Source: an uncultured Anaerostipes sp.
Lineage (GTDB): Bacteria > Bacillota > Clostridia > Lachnospirales > Lachnospiraceae
Assembly: GCA_900756035.1 (NCBI GenBank)
Contig: CAAEIR010000397.1
Span: forward strand, 1 to 10,215
Direction of reading: 5' to 3'
DNA: 10,215 nucleotides
Shown here: positions 7,549 to 10,215 of the stretch, one piece after another
Position numbering within the stretch: position 1 is the first letter of the stretch
How the letters are laid out: each line of letters begins with the position of its first letter
Program-made: the position numbers and the translations under genes
The notes under the pieces: generated by a model
The model's database searches: none
Told to the model about the DNA's origin: nothing
What the model saw: the letters and a program-made list of their open reading frames with translations, nothing else

Positions 7549-7578
7549 ATTATAACACATATGTTCTCCTAATTCCTA
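7549..7578 (-). promoter_or_regulatory. Extended -10 promoter for the ruvA operon
   Basis: On the minus strand TATAAT (7554-7549) is preceded by TGT, giving an extended -10 element. No good -35 is present; the best is TAGGAA (7578-7573) at 18 bases. Transcription would start near 7541, giving a leader of about 35 nt. A weak -35 with an extended -10 fits a promoter open to control by a repressor. Confidence 0.65.
7555..7566. promoter_or_regulatory. Candidate LexA (SOS) operator at the ruvA promoter
   Basis: On the minus strand GAACATATGTGT abuts the -10 box directly. The Gram-positive LexA box core is GAAC-N4-GTTC; the left half and centre match perfectly and the right half is GTGT, so 10 of 12 positions agree with the palindrome GAACATATGTTC. 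Its position in the promoter spacer would block RNA polymerase, and ruvAB is SOS-controlled in Bacillus subtilis. The match and position are seen; LexA binding is inferred. Confidence 0.5.
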
Positions 7579-7582
7579 GAGA

Positions 7583-7611
7583 TTGAAAAAAAAATTAAAA
7601 AAGTCTATAAT
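7583..7611 (+). promoter_or_regulatory. Strong sigma-A promoter for the YprB-like gene
   Basis: TTGAAA (7583-7588) and TATAAT (7606-7611) are 17 bases apart, with an A-rich spacer. Transcription would start near 7618, about 25 nt before the ATG. It is divergent from the ruvA promoter, with the two -35 regions nearly touching. Confidence 0.8.
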
Positions 7612-7642
7612 AAAACCACCTATTTTGAAAGGATGAAGACCT

Positions 7643-8572
7643 ATGACAAAGAAGAAGCAACTCCTATTTTTTGATATCGAGACTACCGGATTAAGCCCTG
7701 AGGTTTCTGCCATCACCGTCATTGGATGCCGTACGGCAGACGGAAATGTAACTCAGTGGTTTAATGAAGATGGATTATCTCAAAAACGGATTTTACAGGA
7801 ATTTCTTGAGTTTCTGACTCCAGACTATAAACTTGTATCTTTTCATGGCAAATCCTTTGATCTTCCTTTTTTGCAATCTAAGATCAAGGAATTTGGTCTT
7901 TCGGTTCCTCTGAATCATTGGGATCACCTGGATCTTTATCAGACCCTAAAACCTTTTCGCCATCTTTTTTCTGAGCACCATTTCCGTCAGAAAGATCTGG
8001 AAAATCACCTTAACATCGTGCGAAAAGACACTCTTTCCGGCAAAAAGATCATTGCAACTTATCAATCCTGGCTGAAAACCGGAGATATTTCCTATAAAGA
8101 ACAGCTGCTTCTGCATAACCTGGAGGATCTTAACGGTCTTAATACTATTTATTCTCTCCTATGCTATCCTTCACTGATGGAAGGAGAATTTAAGGTCTTA
8201 TCTGCAGCATATGAAGATCATCAGTTTCACGCTTCCCTGTCCTTAAAGAAAACATGGCCGGCAGACACCGTTTTCCAGACAGATCAAATGATTTTAAAAA
8301 TCAGCGGTACATCCGCTTCTTTTTCCTGCATGGATCAGGACCAAAAATTAAAGCACTATCATCCGGATTTTAAAAATTACGATTATCTTCCTCAGGAAGA
8401 CCTTGTTATTCCCAAAACCATGAGATCCTTTGTCGATTCATCCAGCCGCCAAAACGCCACCATAGAATGTTGTTATTCAAAATTTTCTCCCGGAAATTCT
8501 TTTTTGAATGATCAGCATGCACTCTATACCTTCTGCAAAGACAATATCTATTATTTGCTCCGAAAAAAATAG
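7643..8572 (+). CDS. YprB-like ribonuclease H-fold exonuclease
   Basis: A 309-residue protein with an N-terminal DEDD-type 3'-5' exonuclease (RNase H-like) domain of the YprB family. Metal-binding motifs are visible: FFDIETTG with D11 and E13 (Exo I), FHGKSFDLPFL with D73 (Exo II), and HNLEDLNGL with H158 and D162 (Exo III, DEDDh spacing). The domain spans about residues 6-172. The remaining 130 residues form a separate domain with a HPDFKNYDYLPQED stretch (240-253) that I recall in other Clostridia YprB-like proteins but whose role is unknown. B. subtilis YprB is about 100 residues longer. The ATG has AAAGGA about nine bases upstream and its own promoter. It is transcribed away from ruvAB as a single gene. 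Substrate, DNA or RNA, is not determined. Confidence 0.9.
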   Translation: MTKKKQLLFFDIETTGLSPEVSAITVIGCRTADGNVTQWFNEDGLSQKRILQEFLEFLTPDYKLVSFHGKSFDLPFLQSKIKEFGLSVPLNHWDHLDLYQTLKPFRHLFSEHHFRQKDLENHLNIVRKDTLSGKKIIATYQSWLKTGDISYKEQLLLHNLEDLNGLNTIYSLLCYPSLMEGEFKVLSAAYEDHQFHASLSLKKTWPADTVFQTDQMILKISGTSASFSCMDQDQKLKHYHPDFKNYDYLPQEDLVIPKTMRSFVDSSSRQNATIECCYSKFSPGNSFLNDQHALYTFCKDNIYYLLRKK

Positions 8573-8601
8573 GATGTATCTTTTTTTAAAAGCTACATCC
8601 T
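8563..8601 (-). terminator. Terminator of the PHP phosphatase gene, overlapping the exonuclease gene end
   Basis: AGGATGTA (8601-8594 on the minus strand) pairs with TACATCCT (8578-8571), with further pairing across an A/T-rich inner part. On the minus strand the stem is followed by ATTTTTTTCG, a good U-tract. That U-tract is the complement of the last Lys codons and stop of the plus-strand exonuclease gene. Read on the plus strand the hairpin lacks a U-tract (CAATTATT), so it should be weaker in that direction. Confidence 0.75.
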
Positions 8602-8607
8602 CAATTA

Positions 8608-9372
8608 TTATAAAGTTCCCTGTCCGTAAATCTGCTTGCCGATTTTGCGAATCGTCCGATGTTTACTGATCGTCTCTTTCAAAGCATCCACAGAATGGTT
8701 GACAACCAGTTCTTCCGGAAATCCTATTTCTTCTAAAAGTACACTGACATGATCAAAAACTCCCACAGCATCTGCAAAATGAGAATCTGTATCCGCTACA
8801 ACCAAAACTTTCTTATCCTCACACATTTTTAACATTGTTTGAAGATTCTGCCATGCGTTCACTCTGGAAGACAGACAATCCAGCGAACTGTTATTAATCT
8901 CCAGAAGCGTATGATTCTCCTTCGCTGCATCTACAATGGTTTCGTAATCAATAGGAATTCTTGAATCGTCCGGATGACTAATAATATCAATCATAGGATT
9001 CTCAATCGCCTTTACATAAGCATTCGTATTTTGAGCTACAGTGCCCACTTCATAACAAAGGTCATGAATTCCTGCAATTCGTAAATCTAATGTCATCTCA
9101 ATCAGATCCTCATCCATGCTCAATGTTCCGTCATAGTCCAGAATATTAATCTCCGCCCCGAACATTAATTCAATACCATACATTTTTCTGGGAATAATTC
9201 TCATATTTTTAAAATAAATTTCATCACAAGTTCCCGGAATCCCCTTGGCGTGTTCCGTAATTCCAAGCAATTCCAGTCCTCTGTCTGCCGCAGCCTGTGC
9301 CATCTCCTGCACTGTCGAATACGCATGTCCGCTGGCAACTGTATGGGTATGCAGATCAAATTTAAATTTCAT
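8608..9372 (-). CDS. PHP-domain phosphatase, YcdX type
   Basis: A 254-residue PHP-domain metal-dependent phosphoesterase, closely like E. coli YcdX in length and order of motifs. All expected metal ligands of a trinuclear site are visible: H8 and H10 (DLHTH), H16 (SGHAYST), H41 (ITEH), E74 (GAEIN), H103 (AGIHD), H133 (ISHPD), D196 and H198 (DTDSHF). The LEINNSS motif (157-163) is also shared with YcdX. It should be a soluble phosphatase; the natural substrate is not known. The ATG is preceded by GAGG at a 5-base spacing. Its promoter begins four bases past the stop of the small upstream gene, and it ends at a terminator shared in sequence with the exonuclease gene. No pathway partner is adjacent. 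Confidence 0.94.
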   Translation of the reverse strand: MKFKFDLHTHTVASGHAYSTVQEMAQAAADRGLELLGITEHAKGIPGTCDEIYFKNMRIIPRKMYGIELMFGAEINILDYDGTLSMDEDLIEMTLDLRIAGIHDLCYEVGTVAQNTNAYVKAIENPMIDIISHPDDSRIPIDYETIVDAAKENHTLLEINNSSLDCLSSRVNAWQNLQTMLKMCEDKKVLVVADTDSHFADAVGVFDHVSVLLEEIGFPEELVVNHSVDALKETISKHRTIRKIGKQIYGQGTL

Positions 9373-9417
9373 AAAAACCTCACTTTACTATTGTCAATCT
9401 ATCATTAGTTTAGTATC

Positions 9418-9445
9418 ATTATACGTCAAATCATGAGATTGTCAA
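9418..9445 (-). promoter_or_regulatory. Consensus sigma-A promoter for the PHP phosphatase
   Basis: On the minus strand TTGACA (9445-9440) and TATAAT (9423-9418) are both perfect, 16 bases apart. Transcription would start near 9411, about 38 nt before the ATG. The palindrome ATTGTCAAT occurs at 9438-9446 over the -35 box and again at 9390-9398 in the leader, and ATCATT is repeated at 9401-9406 and 9415-9420. Confidence 0.82.
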
Positions 9446-9448
9446 TTT

Positions 9449-9694
9449 TTAAGCACCTTCTAATTCCTCTATAAGCTGCTCAAGCTGATGTATATATTTA
9501 GAATTTCCCGAAACTCTTTTATGACTTTCGATCGTCCGTATATTTCTGCTCCTCGGCATCCTCCGTTTTTCTACATTCTTTTTAATACTCAGTGCAACTC
9601 TGAAACTTCTGCAATGTGTGTGAAGTTCGAAATTATCCGGATTATAGAGAATCCACTCTTCCTCTGCTTTATGCGCCCTTTTTATTTTCAGCAT
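9449..9694 (-). CDS. Small basic protein of unknown function
   Basis: An 81-residue protein that I do not recognise by function. It begins MLKIKRAHKAEEEW, has a mixed middle with YNPDNFELHTHC (17-28), a strongly basic centre (KKNVEKRRMPRSRNIR, 38-53, and ESHKR, 56-60), and a likely helical acidic tail (HQLEQLIEELEG, 69-80). No membrane segment, signal peptide or full Cys zinc motif is seen; there is one Cys. The longer frame opens with TTG at 9715, but I prefer the ATG at 9694, because the likely -10 box at 9722-9727 would make the TTG leaderless. The ribosome site before the ATG is weak (AGAAG, about 8 bases). The basic centre could bind nucleic acid, but that is a guess. Its stop is four bases before the phosphatase promoter with no terminator between, so it may read into the phosphatase gene. 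Confidence 0.65.
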   Translation of the reverse strand: MLKIKRAHKAEEEWILYNPDNFELHTHCRSFRVALSIKKNVEKRRMPRSRNIRTIESHKRVSGNSKYIHQLEQLIEELEGA

Positions 9695-9721
9695 TCCACC
9701 ATCTTCTTTCTGCAAACGGAT

Positions 9722-9727
9722 ATTATA
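9722..9727 (-). promoter_or_regulatory. Possible -10 box of the small-protein gene
   Basis: TATAAT reads 9727 to 9722 on the minus strand, 28 bases before the ATG at 9694. No good -35 is seen at 16-18 bases, and the region is AT-rich, so chance occurrence is possible. Confidence 0.4.
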
Positions 9728-9971
9728 TTTTTCTTTTACTTATTATGCTTGTATCAGACATTCTATGTCTCTTGCATTTATTATGGCGCATTTTCTTATA
9801 ATTACTGTTGTAAACGAATTAAATTTAGGTAAAAAATATTGAAGCAGACATCTTCTGAAATAAGTTAAGATAAAAAGCAACCCTTGATCTGAGCTAGTTA
9901 ATAAGAAACTTTTATTTGCAAGATATTTTTTATTGTTCTTATATTCTTTTTGCGATATAATTATTTTACTA
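9728..9971. other. AT-rich stretch with no recognisable gene
   Basis: This stretch has a high A/T content, many stop codons and no ribosome site before a usable start on either strand. A plus-strand frame of some length covers the left half, but it is the reverse shadow of the small-protein gene running into AT-rich sequence. I see no RNA gene, array or complete mobile element in it. Confidence 0.5.
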
Positions 9972-10138
9972 GAAATAGATGTGAATTTCCCTCAAGTAAC
10001 TGCGAGGATGATTATTAAGGAACTAAAAGATCCTAACAAGACACACAACTACAATATACTTATTCTCAGCAAGCAATTGATTTTATTATAACTGAACCTG
10101 CAAAAGATCCTGATAATGGAGTGGTATCATTTAAGTAG
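9972..10138 (+). pseudogene. Possible decayed, frameshifted gene remnant
   Basis: One frame (9972-10091) reads with protein-like composition through VNFPQVTARMIIKELKDPNK before running into a stop at 10089. A second frame, open from 10037 to the TAG at 10136-10138, reads SQQAIDFIITEPAKDPDNG then VVSFK. Joined by a frameshift near 10040 the two would make one C-terminal end. There is no start codon with a ribosome site in front. I do not recognise the family. In AT-rich sequence such frames can arise by chance, so confidence is low. Confidence 0.25.
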
Positions 10139-10184
10139 AGTCGTAAAACTCACCAATATATGATAATATAAATGTATAGATAAC

Positions 10185-10194
10185 AGGAAGGTGA
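10185..10194 (+). promoter_or_regulatory. Ribosome binding site of the gene at the right edge
   Basis: AGGAAGGTGA ends four bases before the ATG at 10199, giving a good Shine-Dalgarno match. It is the main reason to believe a gene starts here. Confidence 0.6.
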
Positions 10195-10198
10195 GATA

Positions 10199-10215
10199 AT
10201 GCAATACGACAAATC
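10199..10215 (+). CDS. Start of a plus-strand gene cut by the window edge
   Basis: The frame begins ATG and reads Met-Gln-Tyr-Asp-Lys, with a sixth codon starting TC (Ser), before the window ends. A strong ribosome site lies just upstream, with AT-rich boxes such as TATGAT (10159-10164) that may be a -10. The opening M-x-Y-D-K resembles the start of some IS3-family transposase OrfA proteins, but five residues cannot identify a gene. Confidence 0.45.

Noticed and set aside
9695..9715. TTG start for the small basic protein
   Set aside because: It lies about seven bases after the likely -10 box, so the transcript would be leaderless; the ATG at 9694 is more reasonable.
9488..9832. Open plus-strand frame of 114 codons
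   Set aside because: The left half is the antisense shadow of the small basic protein and the right half is AT-rich Phe/Tyr/Ile-rich sequence. It has no convincing ribosome site or domain.
10138..10151. GAGT/ACTC inverted repeat as an insertion-sequence end
   Set aside because: A 4-bp repeat is too short, and no matching terminal repeat or target duplication can be seen in this window.
1..10215. CRISPR array, tRNA, rRNA or defence-system genes
   Set aside because: No regularly spaced repeats, cloverleaf or rRNA-like sequence was found, and all intact genes belong to housekeeping families or are unknown.

Overview
The window looks like chromosome of a low-to-mid GC Gram-positive anaerobe, most likely Lachnospiraceae (Clostridia). 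The evidence is the gene content and style: a RuvAB pair next to a long U32-family protein and a SEDS/penicillin-binding protein pair, a short YprB-like exonuclease, Clostridia-like protein sequences, strong AGGAGG-type ribosome sites and sigma-A promoters close to consensus. No rRNA, tRNA, CRISPR array or complete mobile element is visible.

Positions 1-126 are a compact convergent terminator region. A short GC-rich hairpin with a U-tract probably ends a plus-strand transcript coming from outside the window. A near-perfect 32-bp palindrome follows, then a strong terminator for the minus-strand genes.

Positions 128-7506 hold a minus-strand run of genes, read right to left: ruvA, ruvB, a U32/RlhA-like protein, a FtsW/RodA-family glycosyltransferase, a class B penicillin-binding protein, and a Nudix hydrolase. 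The first five are separated by 9-18 bp or overlap (101 bp between the last two), so they are probably one transcript. It joins Holliday-junction processing, RNA modification (inferred) and peptidoglycan synthesis. The Nudix gene follows after about 110 bp and has its own consensus-like promoter.

Positions 7507-7642 are a divergent promoter region. One promoter drives ruvA leftward and has a LexA-like half-conserved palindrome against its -10 box. The other, with TTGAAA and TATAAT 17 bp apart, drives a YprB-like exonuclease rightward (7643-8572).

Positions 8563-9694 hold a minus-strand YcdX-type PHP phosphatase with a near-perfect promoter, and upstream of it a small basic protein of unknown function. 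The phosphatase terminator uses the last codons of the neighbouring exonuclease gene as its U-tract.

Positions 9695-10198 are AT-rich and have no intact gene. They may carry the decayed, frameshifted end of an old plus-strand gene. At the right edge a new plus-strand gene begins at 10199 behind a good ribosome site and runs out of the window.

I see no convincing new biological system. The most interesting points are the possible SOS control of an operon that also carries cell-wall genes, the shared-sequence terminator arrangements, and the unexplained small protein.
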